A stretch of 13,976 bases of DNA from an uncultured Prevotella sp. (GTDB lineage Bacteria; Bacteroidota; Bacteroidia; Bacteroidales; Bacteroidaceae). The DNA lies in contig CAKQEI010000066.1 in assembly GCA_934230115.1 (NCBI GenBank), positions 1 to 13,976 on the forward strand, written 5' to 3'. The notes under the pieces were generated by a model. That model was not told where the DNA came from. It ran no database searches and saw only the letters and a program-made list of their open reading frames with translations. Positions 1 to 6,788 of the stretch are shown here, one piece after another. Position 1 is the stretch's first letter. Every line of letters begins with the position of its first letter. Both the position numbers and the translations under genes were made by a program.

Positions 1-4
1 AAGG

Positions 5-77
5 TGGTGCCACCAGGAATCGAACCGGGGACACAAGGATTTTCAGTCCTTTGCTCTACCAACTGAGCTATGGCACC
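5..77 (-). tRNA. tRNA-Phe (anticodon GAA)
   Basis: On the minus strand a complete 73-nt cloverleaf can be drawn. The acceptor stem GGTGCCA pairs with TGGCACC. The D-arm contains AGTTGGTAGA, the anticodon stem-loop is AGGACTGAAAATCCT with GAA in the loop (plus-strand 42-44), and the T-arm carries GGTTCGATTCC. The discriminator base is A at position 5. The 3' CCA is not encoded: the bases after the discriminator are CCT, so CCA would be added enzymatically. It is transcribed away from tRNA-Pro, with its own promoter upstream at 102-132. Confidence 0.97.
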
Positions 78-101
78 ATTGTGCTTTTTCTTAAGCGAGT
101 G

Positions 102-132
102 CAAAGGTAGGCATTTTAAATTTACTGTGCAA
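102..132 (-). promoter_or_regulatory. Promoter of tRNA-Phe
   Basis: Read on the minus strand, TTGCA (plus 128-132) is followed after 18 nt by TACCTTTG (plus 102-109). This fits the Bacteroidetes TTTG / TAnnTTTG promoter form. It is followed by GCACTCGCTT, which also occurs downstream of the tRNA-Pro promoter, and the tRNA begins about 25 nt after the -7 box. Confidence 0.8.
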
Positions 133-209
133 GTTTTTTGCTGCTTTTTATGCGAAATGAGTGCAAATAGTTCTATTTTGTGCGTTCTAATAAAATTTTC
201 TGTAAAAAC

Positions 210-242
210 TTGCACGTATTATGAAAAAAGTATGTACCTTTG
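210..242 (+). promoter_or_regulatory. Promoter of tRNA-Pro
   Basis: TTGCA at 210-214 is followed after 20 nt by TACCTTTG at 235-242, a match to the Bacteroidetes -33/-7 pattern. The bases after it (GCACTCGCTTTTGAGA) nearly repeat those after the tRNA-Phe promoter and resemble those after the rRNA promoter. The tRNA starts 34 nt after the -7 box. Confidence 0.8.
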
Positions 243-275
243 CACTCGCTTTTGAGATATGTCTCATTCGGCAAT

Positions 276-348
276 CGGGATGTAGCGCAGTTGGTAGCGC
301 ACTACGTTCGGGACGTAGGGGTCGCAAGTTCGAATCTTGTCATCCCGA
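276..348 (+). tRNA. tRNA-Pro (anticodon CGG)
   Basis: Complete 73-nt cloverleaf. The acceptor stem CGGGATG pairs with CATCCCG, the D-arm holds AGTTGGTAGC, the anticodon stem is CTACG/CGTAG with loop TTCGGGA (CGG at 309-311), and the T-arm holds AAGTTCGAATCTT. The discriminator base is A348, and the CCA end is not encoded. It reads the CCG proline codon. Confidence 0.97.
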
Positions 349-353
349 CAGAA

Positions 354-392
354 AAGGGGTTAAAGTGTTGCATAACAACATTTTAACCCCTT
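354..392 (+). terminator. Hairpin after tRNA-Pro (probable terminator)
   Basis: A 17-bp inverted repeat (354-370 with 376-392, one G-T wobble) encloses the 5-nt loop CATAA and starts 6 nt after the tRNA. The distal arm begins with a short T stretch, but no clean T-run follows the stem, so it may act as a processing or termination hairpin. It separates the tRNA from pepP, whose start lies 35 nt downstream. Confidence 0.65.
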
Positions 393-426
393 GTCGCTTT
401 AATAACAATCGTAAATTAGTTTCCTT

Positions 427-2223
427 ATGACAAAAAACAAACAAATCATAGCCGACCGCCTTGCTGCTTTGCGCGAGGAGATGCGCCGTGAGAATCTGTC
501 TGCATTCATTTTCCCGAGTTCCGACCCGCACATGAGTGAGTATGTTCCTTCGCGTTGGGAGGGAAGAAAGTGGATTTCTGGTTTCGATGGATCTGCTGGC
601 ACTGCTGTTGTCACTTTGCATTCAGCTGCATTGTGGACTGACTCCCGCTACTTCATAGCTGCCGAGGAACAGCTTGAAGGCACTGAGTTCCAACTCATGC
701 GCGAGCGTGTAGACAGCACTCCTTCTATTCCCGAGTGGATATCACGCGAGTTGCAAGATGGTGACTCTACAGAGATAGGTGTCGACGGTATGTGTATGCC
801 TCTTGCCGAGGCTGAAGATATGAAGGCTGCATTGCGCCATCTTGGTGGCATAACAATGCGCACAAATCTTGATATTCTCGAACGTGTGTGGAACGATCGT
901 CCTTCAGTGCCTCTTAATCCTGTGGAGATTCATTCTATGGAGTTTGCTGGAGAGTCGGTTGCAGACAAGCTTTCGCGCATTCGTCATGAACTGTTGCGCC
1001 TTGGTGCTGGCGGTATGCTTATGACCCAGCTCGACGATATAGCATGGACATTGAACCTTCGTGGCTCTGATGTACACTGCACTCCTGTGTTTGTGGCTTG
1101 GCTTATCGTTGCTGAGGATACGGCTGTGCTTTTCATAAAAGACGAAAAGCTGTCGCCTGAGGTTAAGGATTATCTGCACAATGAGGGCATTGCCATTGAC
1201 GACTACGACAATATCATCGATGCTCTCAACTCTTATGGTGGCTACTCTCTGCTCATCGACCCTGCTACAACCAACTGCACACTTGCACAGTTGCGTGGCA
1301 ATTTCAATGCTGTGAACGCTCCCTCGCCTGTGCCTGCAATGAAGGCTATAAAGAATAAGGTGGAGTGTGACGGCTATCGCAATGCAATGCTACGTGATGG
1401 TGTGGCTTTGGTTAAGTTCTTGAAATGGCTTGATGAGGCTGTGCCTCGTGGCAAGGAGACAGAGTTGTCGGTAAGTGAGAAGTTGCGCCAGTTGCGTTCT
1501 GAACAGAAGCTGTTCCGCGACATATCTTTCGATACTATTGCTGGATATGAGGAGCATGGAGCCATTGTTCACTATGAGCCTACTCCTGATACTGATGTGC
1601 CTTTGCGTCCAGATGGATTCCTGTTGCTTGACAGTGGCGCTCAATACAGCGACGGAACAACAGATATAACACGCACAATACAGCTCGGTCCGGTTTCCGA
1701 TCTTCACCGTCGTGTGTATACTCTTGTGCTTAAGGGGCATCTTTCATTGCAGAATCTCTGTTTTCCACGAGGTGCTGCCGGCACTCAACTTGATGCTGTG
1801 GCACGTACTGCAATGTGGCGTGAGGGAATGAACTTCATGCATGGCACTGGTCATGGTGTGGGTTCTTACCTTAGTGTGCATGAGGGTCCTCACCAGATAC
1901 GTCAGGAATATCGTCCTGCTCCGATGCTTGAGGGCATGACTGTCACCGATGAGCCTGGTCTTTATCTTGCAGGCAAGTTCGGCGTGCGCATAGAGAATGT
2001 CTTGCTCACAGTGCCTTACATGACAACTGAGTTTGGTAGCTTCCTACGTTTCGAACCGCTGACTCTCTGTCCTATCGACACTCAGCCGATATTGGTGGAT
2101 ATGCTTACAGTAGAAGAGCGCCAGTGTCTTAATGCTTATCATGAAATGGTATATCAGCGTCTTGCACCGCTACTCGACTCGGATGAGCGCGAATGGTTGG
2201 CGGGAAAGACTGAGGCGATATAG
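427..2223 (+). CDS. pepP: Xaa-Pro aminopeptidase (aminopeptidase P, M24B)
   Basis: Cytosolic metallopeptidase that removes an N-terminal residue preceding proline. At 598 aa it has the long three-domain layout of eukaryotic XPNPEP1-like enzymes rather than the ~440-aa E. coli form: two creatinase-like N-terminal domains (about 1-310) and a pita-bread catalytic domain (about 320-540), then a C-terminal tail with EPLTLCPID. The five dinuclear-metal ligands can be placed: D402 (LLDSG), D413 (TDITRT), H476 in HGTGHGVG, E509 (TDEPG) and E523 (RIEN). H472 and H485 are also conserved. The family is established; the exact substrate is inferred. There is no signal peptide. The ATG at 427 has no clear Shine-Dalgarno sequence, as is normal in Bacteroidetes. 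No convincing own promoter was seen between it and the tRNA-Pro hairpin. A weak stem (2222-2244) follows the stop. Confidence 0.95.
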   Translation: MTKNKQIIADRLAALREEMRRENLSAFIFPSSDPHMSEYVPSRWEGRKWISGFDGSAGTAVVTLHSAALWTDSRYFIAAEEQLEGTEFQLMRERVDSTPSIPEWISRELQDGDSTEIGVDGMCMPLAEAEDMKAALRHLGGITMRTNLDILERVWNDRPSVPLNPVEIHSMEFAGESVADKLSRIRHELLRLGAGGMLMTQLDDIAWTLNLRGSDVHCTPVFVAWLIVAEDTAVLFIKDEKLSPEVKDYLHNEGIAIDDYDNIIDALNSYGGYSLLIDPATTNCTLAQLRGNFNAVNAPSPVPAMKAIKNKVECDGYRNAMLRDGVALVKFLKWLDEAVPRGKETELSVSEKLRQLRSEQKLFRDISFDTIAGYEEHGAIVHYEPTPDTDVPLRPDGFLLLDSGAQYSDGTTDITRTIQLGPVSDLHRRVYTLVLKGHLSLQNLCFPRGAAGTQLDAVARTAMWREGMNFMHGTGHGVGSYLSVHEGPHQIRQEYRPAPMLEGMTVTDEPGLYLAGKFGVRIENVLLTVPYMTTEFGSFLRFEPLTLCPIDTQPILVDMLTVEERQCLNAYHEMVYQRLAPLLDSDEREWLAGKTEAI

Positions 2224-2254
2224 GAGTTTAAGGTTTTAAATCCTGTCAAATAAG

Positions 2255-2285
2255 TTTGTAAAAACAGTATTTTTTCATACTTTTG
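2255..2285 (+). promoter_or_regulatory. Promoter of the Rpn-type pseudogene
   Basis: TTTG (2255-2258), 19-nt spacer, TACTTTTG (2278-2285): a full match to the Bacteroidetes TTTG / TAnnTTTG promoter. It lies 28 nt upstream of the original ATG at 2314, so transcription of the damaged gene is probably intact. Confidence 0.7.
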
Positions 2286-2313
2286 CAAAGTAACATCAAT
2301 ACTGAATAAGACT

Positions 2314-2638
2314 ATGGTACAATTGAAGGACAGATATATACGTTTCGACTGGGCAATCCATGACGGACGCAGAGCGCTATGCCTACGATGAGCACATAAA
2401 CGCAGTGATGATTCAGAATGATGTGCTCGGCAACGCACGACAAGAAGGACTTGAGGAGGGTCGTGCTGAGGGTCGTGCTGAGGGTCGTGCTGAGGGTCGT
2501 GCTGTCGGCCGTGCCGAAGGCGAACTTAGTAAGAGTCAGGAAATAGCTCGGAATCTTTTGGGTCTCGGAATGCCAGTACCTCAGATAATGCAGGCTACAG
2601 GCTTGACCCAGAAACATATAGAACAGTTGGAAAAGTAA
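2314..2638 (+). pseudogene. Internally deleted Rpn/PDDEXK nuclease gene; open C-terminal remnant
   Basis: The ATG at 2314 begins MVQLKDRYIRFDWAI, the usual N-terminus of Bacteroidetes Rpn-family recombination-promoting nucleases / putative transposases (PD-(D/E)XK fold, normally about 290-330 aa). The reading then jumps directly to MTDAERYAYDEHIN, which in full-length members lies near the C-terminus. About 600-700 bp encoding the catalytic core are therefore missing. The junction is out of frame: from 2314 translation stops at TGA 2389-2391 after 25 codons. The C-terminal part is open from ATG 2360 to the TAA at 2636-2638 (92 aa). It contains a charged EGRAEGR repeat (12-bp tandem repeat in the DNA) and a final helix-turn-helix-like segment (ARNLLGLGMPVPQIMQATG). 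That fragment could still be made. Recognition of the family is from the two conserved end motifs; the deletion is inferred by comparison with remembered family architecture. Confidence 0.8.
2456..2503 (+). repeat. 12-bp tandem repeat, four copies, in the Rpn tail
   Basis: Four perfect head-to-tail copies of GAGGGTCGTGCT, followed by diverged copies (GTCGGCCGTGCC and GAAGGC). They encode EGRA units in the charged linker of the Rpn-type tail. Such perfect short repeats can change copy number by slippage without breaking the frame. Confidence 0.95.
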
Positions 2639-2664
2639 TATTGCCCTCGGACTTTAACTGCAAT

Positions 2665-2712
2665 ATACGAAAAAAGCGTACAACTTCATAGAGCTGTACG
2701 CTTTTTTCGTAT
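2665..2712. terminator. Bidirectional intrinsic terminator
   Basis: A perfect 18-bp inverted repeat (2665-2682 with 2695-2712) with a 12-nt loop. GC-rich GCGTACA/TGTACGC at the loop side is followed outward by A6/T6, giving a T tract in the distal arm on both strands. It lies between the plus-strand Rpn remnant (end 2638) and the minus-strand fprA (end 2736), so it can end both transcripts. Confidence 0.88.
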
Positions 2713-2735
2713 GTATTATAATCCTTATTCCCTTT

Positions 2736-3938
2736 TTAATTCTTCAGCAACGCCTCTGCCATAGCCTTGCCCAATGCCTCGCAAGCCTCAGTAGAATCGG
2801 CGTTCAGACTCTGCTTTATTTCTGCAGGAGTGCCAACAAGCTCGAATTTCAGTTTGCTGTCATTCCATTCCAAAATCTTCTTGACTGTCTGTCCTGCCCA
2901 TGTGAATGAGCCGAATACTCCGAGCAAATGATTCTTTATGCCACGTGCGGCAAGTTCGGAGAGCAGTGTCTCCATAGGAGGATAGAGTCCGTTGTTGTAG
3001 GTGGGAGCACCAAGAACAAGACCTTTGTACTTGAATACGTCGCTCAAGATGTAGGAGTGGTTGGAGCGCGACACGTCGTGCATAACGATGTTCTTCACAC
3101 CGGCAATGCTTGCAGCGCGTGCTATAACCTCGGCACCTTGTTCTGTATTGCCGTACATAGAACCGTAGCAGATGACGAGTCCCGGTTCTGTCTGATAGAG
3201 ACTCATGCGGTTGTATTCGGCTATAACGCGGCTGATGTGCTCGTGCCATACGGGTCCGTGGGTAGAGCAAATGTAGTCGATCTGCACTCCGGCGAGCTTC
3301 TTAAGAGCCTGCTGAACGGGTACGCCATATTTGCCAACGATGTTGGAATAGTAGCGCTGCATCTCTGACCAGAAGATGTCACAGTTCATTTCTGAATCAA
3401 GGAATGCTCCAGAGAGAGCACCGAAGCAACCGAAAGCGTCGCCCGAGAAGAGTACATTTGTTGTGGTGTCGAGCGTAACCATTGTCTCGGGCCAGTGTAC
3501 CATAGGAATCATGGTGAACTGCAACTCATGCTGTCCGAGCGAGAGAGTGTCGCCATTGTTTACCTCAACAATTTCGTCAGCCGACTCACCTACGTGGTAG
3601 TAACCGCGCACCATGTCGAATGTCTTCTTGTTGCCCACGATTTTAGCCTCAGGATAATATTTCTTTATCAAGGCCAATGAGCCGCTGTGGTCAGGCTCCA
3701 CGTGGTTTACTATGATATAGTCGATAGGGCGGTCGCCTATTACCGAGCGCAGGTTGTTGAGGAACTGCTGGAAGAAGTTGACCTCAACTGTGTCGATGAG
3801 TGCTATTTTCTCGTCGACGATGATGTAGGAGTTATAGCTAACGCCATAGGGCAGGGGCCACAGATTCTCGAAGATGTGCTTGTGGCGGTCGTTCACACCC
3901 ACATAGTGGATGCCTTGTGTAATCTCAGAATTTTTCAT
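2736..3938 (-). CDS. fprA: FprA-type A flavodiiron protein (O2/NO reductase)
   Basis: A 400-aa cytosolic flavodiiron protein, expected to reduce O2 to water and/or NO to N2O using electrons from rubredoxin or a similar carrier, protecting an anaerobe. The N-terminal metallo-beta-lactamase-like domain (about 1-245) has the full diiron ligand set: H79-x-E81-x-D83 plus H84 (NHVEPDHSG), H148 (MVHWPE), D167 (SGDAFG) and H227 (STHGP). A flavodoxin domain (about 253-400) has the FMN loop YGSMYGNTE. Length is typical, and there is no fused rubredoxin or flavin reductase domain. The start at 3938 is chosen because MKNSEITQGIHYVG is the normal N-terminus and its ATG overlaps the TGA of pfkB as ATGA. 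A longer frame opening at 4037 only runs into the pfkB coding region. Substrate preference between O2 and NO cannot be read from sequence. Confidence 0.95.
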   Translation of the reverse strand: MKNSEITQGIHYVGVNDRHKHIFENLWPLPYGVSYNSYIIVDEKIALIDTVEVNFFQQFLNNLRSVIGDRPIDYIIVNHVEPDHSGSLALIKKYYPEAKIVGNKKTFDMVRGYYHVGESADEIVEVNNGDTLSLGQHELQFTMIPMVHWPETMVTLDTTTNVLFSGDAFGCFGALSGAFLDSEMNCDIFWSEMQRYYSNIVGKYGVPVQQALKKLAGVQIDYICSTHGPVWHEHISRVIAEYNRMSLYQTEPGLVICYGSMYGNTEQGAEVIARAASIAGVKNIVMHDVSRSNHSYILSDVFKYKGLVLGAPTYNNGLYPPMETLLSELAARGIKNHLLGVFGSFTWAGQTVKKILEWNDSKLKFELVGTPAEIKQSLNADSTEACEALGKAMAEALLKN

Positions 3939-4864
3939 TGCTGTAATGTTTTGCCAAAGTCCTTTGATATATAATTGAAAATGTCCTTGCAGCAGTCGGC
4001 TGAGAAAGCCGATGCGCAGTCGATAAGTCGGTCCCAAGTCTGCTCGTCAAGTCCGCGCTCGATGTCGTCGCGTGTCACTCCGTACTTTATCATTCCGTAG
4101 ATAAGTCCGGCGTTGAAGTTGTCGCCCGCGCCGATTGTGCTCACTGTCTTTGTGGCAGGCATGGGATATTCCTTGTGGAAACCTCCGTCGGAGAATACGC
4201 TGACGGGATTAGGCCCGTCGGTATAAACAAGACGCTTGCAGTAGAAAGATGTCTCGGCACGATAGACGCGCTCGGCAGAGTCCTTCTTGTAGATTTCCAT
4301 AAAGTCCTCGCGCGAGCCTCTCACTATGTCGGCAAACTCAAGGTTGTCGATAAGGTTGGGCGTTATCTTCAGCACGTCGTTGCGGTGGGCTGGACGGTAG
4401 TTTACGTCGTAGTAGATTATGGCTCCACGGTTGCGCGCATATTCCAGGAGTCCTGCCACTTGTGGACGCAGCGATGGGTTGACTGCATAGAACGAGCCAA
4501 ACACCACGATGTCGTCGCGGCTGATTTCGGGATAGGTGAAATCCATGTGGTCGTGGTTCTGGTCGCGGTAGAATATATAGTCGGCATTGTTGTTCTCGTC
4601 GAGGAAGGCGAGAGATATGGGCGACTTTATTTCGGAATATACATTGATGTCGGATGTGTCGACACCATTCTCCTTGAGAAATGCTCTCACATATTCGCCC
4701 ACTCGGTCGCTTCCCGTTTCGGAAATGAACGTGGTCTTCACTCCGGCTCTGCCCAGCGACACAATGCCATTAAAGGTGGAGCCGCCTGGAACTGCCTCTA
4801 TTGGTTTGCCGTCCTTGAAGATAATGTCGAGTACGGTTTCGCCGATACCTATTACTTTTCGCAT
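3935..4864 (-). CDS. PfkB/ribokinase-family carbohydrate kinase
   Basis: A 309-aa sugar kinase of the PfkB family that transfers phosphate from ATP to a sugar hydroxyl; fructokinase-like by overall appearance. The N-terminal PfkB signature region has GGSTFN (27-32) for substrate binding. The anion hole and catalytic base lie in TIGAGDNFNAG (G245-A-G-D248, with D248 the base). N249 stands where many family members have S, A or T. YYDVNYRP (151-158) matches the conserved mid-domain motif. The sugar substrate is not identifiable. It lies 59 nt after rsmD and overlaps fprA by 4 nt (ATGA), so the kinase and the flavodiiron protein are probably translationally coupled. No clear TAnnTTTG box was found in the 59-nt gap, so it may be read from the upstream genes. 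Confidence 0.9.
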   Translation of the reverse strand: MRKVIGIGETVLDIIFKDGKPIEAVPGGSTFNGIVSLGRAGVKTTFISETGSDRVGEYVRAFLKENGVDTSDINVYSEIKSPISLAFLDENNNADYIFYRDQNHDHMDFTYPEISRDDIVVFGSFYAVNPSLRPQVAGLLEYARNRGAIIYYDVNYRPAHRNDVLKITPNLIDNLEFADIVRGSREDFMEIYKKDSAERVYRAETSFYCKRLVYTDGPNPVSVFSDGGFHKEYPMPATKTVSTIGAGDNFNAGLIYGMIKYGVTRDDIERGLDEQTWDRLIDCASAFSADCCKDIFNYISKDFGKTLQQ

Positions 4865-4923
4865 AAACTTTGTATTATTTGTGTAATTTGTTTCTTTACG
4901 GTTCTGATTTATTAAGGAGTGTG

Positions 4924-5469
4924 CTATTCTGCTTCGGGCTTGCGGAACAGCGAGAAGTTAACGCTTCCGTAGGCGCGGTGCTCCACGAATCCCGGCACAT
5001 CGCTGAAGTCGTTGTGCTTGCCATGCTCAAACACAAGCAATCCGCCTGGTGCGAGCATGTCCTTCTGAAGGATGAGTTGCGGTATGGTGGGCAATTCGGG
5101 CAGAGCGTAGGGGGGGTCGGCGAATATTAGGTCGAACTGTTGCTTGCACGACTTGATGAAGCGGAATACGTCGCCTCGTATGAGTATGTTGTCGTCTACA
5201 CCAATCTTCTTCATGCACTCGCGTATGAAGGCCGCGTGGTCGCGGTCCATTTCCACGCTTATCACCGGCTTGCATCCGCGCGACAGCAGTTCGAGCGAGA
5301 TGCTGCCCGTGCCGGCAAATAGGTCGAGGGCGCGTGCCCCCTCCATGTCTATGTAGCCATTGATAACGTTGAAGATGTTCTCTTTGGCAAAGTCGGTGGT
5401 GGGTCGAGCCTTAAACGAGCGTGGAATGTCGAAATGGCGTCCCTTGTATATTCCTGTTATTATTCTCAT
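4924..5469 (-). CDS. rsmD: 16S rRNA (guanine(966)-N2)-methyltransferase RsmD
   Basis: A 181-aa class I SAM-dependent methyltransferase that modifies G966 of 16S rRNA on the 30S subunit. MRIITGIYKGR is the usual N-terminus, followed by RPTTDFAKENIFN (22-34), the SAM-binding motif ALDLFAGTGSISLELLSRG (47-65), the acidic strand SVEMD (71-75) and the catalytic ADPPY (117-121). Length matches the family. The start at 5469 is preferred to an upstream frame start at 5598, because the extra 43 residues are unlike the family and overlap the DUF3822 gene. The gene begins 5 nt after the DUF3822 stop. Confidence 0.95.
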   Translation of the reverse strand: MRIITGIYKGRHFDIPRSFKARPTTDFAKENIFNVINGYIDMEGARALDLFAGTGSISLELLSRGCKPVISVEMDRDHAAFIRECMKKIGVDDNILIRGDVFRFIKSCKQQFDLIFADPPYALPELPTIPQLILQKDMLAPGGLLVFEHGKHNDFSDVPGFVEHRAYGSVNFSLFRKPEAE

Positions 5470-5474
5470 CGTTT

Positions 5475-6224
5475 CTAAATGGTTATGTTCCTTATGTTCT
5501 TTATAAATCGGCGCAGCTCTTTGAGCAAAGCCTCGTGTCCGGTAATCGAGCCTGCAAGACACAGCACGTCGGTGCGCTTCATGCCGAGTGTCTGCCACAC
5601 ATTTAATATATAGTATACGGCATCGGGCGTGAGCGATACGTCAAACGCGCTGCAGAATCTTACACGTCCTTTGCGGAATGCGCACACGTCGATGCGGCGG
5701 TCGTGGAAATAGCAGAAAAGCTTCTCCTGGAATCCACCGTAGGAATGTCGGCAGAACTCTACGAGTACGGGTGCAAGCAGAGGCATGAACTGCACTGTGC
5801 GGAATGTCTCTGTCAGCACAAACGAGAGGTCTTTGCCCACAGCATAGGCTGCCACTACATTTATTTGGGGTATTGGTGTGCCTACCACGTTGTCGTCCTT
5901 GTATTGTGAGTTGACATGATGGTAGAGGGTGGGCATTGCCTCCTCGTCATATTCTTCGGCAGGGATGAGCAGTAGGGGCGTGTCCACATACACGGTGGCG
6001 GTGTCGAATACGGGGTGGTGTTGCGATGTGGCTGCTGAGGTCTGACGCTCAGGTGCCGTCTGCGTCTTCAGTATGTGGCATTCGGCAAGAGCCTGCCTGA
6101 GGTTGGCTGCCACGGCAATACCCGACTTCATGTTGTATTGCTCGAAGTCGGTTTGTCCCTCAATCACGGTGTTGGGTGCCGTGAACGTGATAGTGGTGCG
6201 TGTGATGCGTATTGTTATCTTCAT
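5475..6224 (-). CDS. DUF3822 family protein
   Basis: A 249-aa protein of a Bacteroidetes-restricted uncharacterised family. Recognised features are LLLIPAEEYDEE (about 95-106), TLYHHVNSQY, an INVVAAYAV segment, a central SYGGFQEKLFCYFHDRRIDV stretch, the YYILNVWQTLG segment and a C-terminal LCLAGSITGHEALLKELRRFIKNI. The alternation of beta-rich segments with a C-terminal glycine turn recalls actin-like (ASKHA) proteins such as PilM/GspL, but this is inference. No signal peptide or membrane segment is seen. The ATG at 6224 is used; the frame stays open 12 codons further upstream but would then overlap the preceding gene. It lies 26 nt after the pilin-like gene and 5 nt before rsmD, suggesting one transcript. 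Function unknown. Confidence 0.85.
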   Translation of the reverse strand: MKITIRITRTTITFTAPNTVIEGQTDFEQYNMKSGIAVAANLRQALAECHILKTQTAPERQTSAATSQHHPVFDTATVYVDTPLLLIPAEEYDEEAMPTLYHHVNSQYKDDNVVGTPIPQINVVAAYAVGKDLSFVLTETFRTVQFMPLLAPVLVEFCRHSYGGFQEKLFCYFHDRRIDVCAFRKGRVRFCSAFDVSLTPDAVYYILNVWQTLGMKRTDVLCLAGSITGHEALLKELRRFIKNIRNITI

Positions 6225-6250
6225 ATATGTGCGATAGGTGTCTCTGTTTT

Positions 6251-6727
6251 TTATTCCCAATTTCCGCTGTTGTCGTTGGGAGTGGAAAGATCGCCAATTT
6301 TCAGTCCTGGGAAACGTCCTGAGGCATCGGCGTCAGCCGTCATGTTGTGCACGGAGTTGGCGTCAAGCCCTCGCAGATATTCGTCGTATGTGGCAGAGCA
6401 TTCCATTACCGGCACAGTGCGTCCTGACTTGGTGGTTACGGCTGAGGCTTCAAGATGGAACCTTCTACCGCCTGAGTAGGGTATGTATTGTGTTGAGTCT
6501 GCCATATATCCGCTGTCGATGAGTGTGCGCAACTGCCCGGTGTAGGCATTGTGGTCATGTCGGTAGCGTTCGGCAGCGGCACGTATAGTCATGAGCCGTT
6601 GCTTTACGCTTGCCTCGCGCTGTGCGCATTGTTTCTCAAATCGTATGGGCGAATACACGCTCATCACGCAGAGTACGAGCAACACGCATACCACGATGGA
6701 CAACAGAATATTGATTTTCTTCATCAT
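6251..6727 (-). CDS. Membrane-anchored pilin-like protein of unknown function
   Basis: A 158-aa protein: short basic N-terminus (MMKKIN), one hydrophobic segment (about residues 6-27), a helical stretch (RFEKQCAQREASVKQRLMTIRAAAERYR, about 32-59), then AYTGQLRTLIDSGY and a small beta-rich domain ending in GRFPGLKIGDLSTPN...GNWE. This layout resembles type IV pilin and type II secretion pseudopilins, but no prepilin peptidase site with the classic G/A-F-x-x-x-E is present, so it probably stays membrane-anchored with its C-terminus outside. The ending FPGLKIG...GNWE looks like a conserved Bacteroidetes family signature. Two tandem ATGs (6727, 6724) are possible starts; a TTG further up (6736) was not used. 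A TAACTTTG box lies 6 nt upstream. It heads the DUF3822-rsmD-pfkB-fprA run. Confidence 0.75.
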   Translation of the reverse strand: MMKKINILLSIVVCVLLVLCVMSVYSPIRFEKQCAQREASVKQRLMTIRAAAERYRHDHNAYTGQLRTLIDSGYMADSTQYIPYSGGRRFHLEASAVTTKSGRTVPVMECSATYDEYLRGLDANSVHNMTADADASGRFPGLKIGDLSTPNDNSGNWE

Positions 6728-6733
6728 AAAATG

Positions 6734-6741
6734 CAAAGTTA
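6734..6741 (-). promoter_or_regulatory. Possible -7 box of the pilin-like gene
   Basis: TAACTTTG on the minus strand matches TAnnTTTG and ends only 6 nt before the ATG at 6727. No TTTG is found at the expected -33 distance, so this is a weak call. If used, the transcript would have almost no 5' leader. Confidence 0.4.
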
Positions 6742-6788
6742 ATAATTTTTTCCGACACGTTCTTTTTCTTCTTTGACGTTTGTTAGTG

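Noticed and set aside
340..621. Antisense open frame over the start of pepP
   Set aside because: It overlaps the tRNA-Pro hairpin and a well-supported peptidase gene; the translation resembles no protein family.
3939..4037. Longer N-terminus for the flavodiiron protein
   Set aside because: The extra 33 residues lie wholly within the pfkB coding sequence and are absent from the family; the ATGA overlap gives the natural start at 3938.
4175..4915. A 246-codon open frame antisense to the sugar kinase
   Set aside because: It is the mirror of a strongly supported PfkB gene and its product has no family features.
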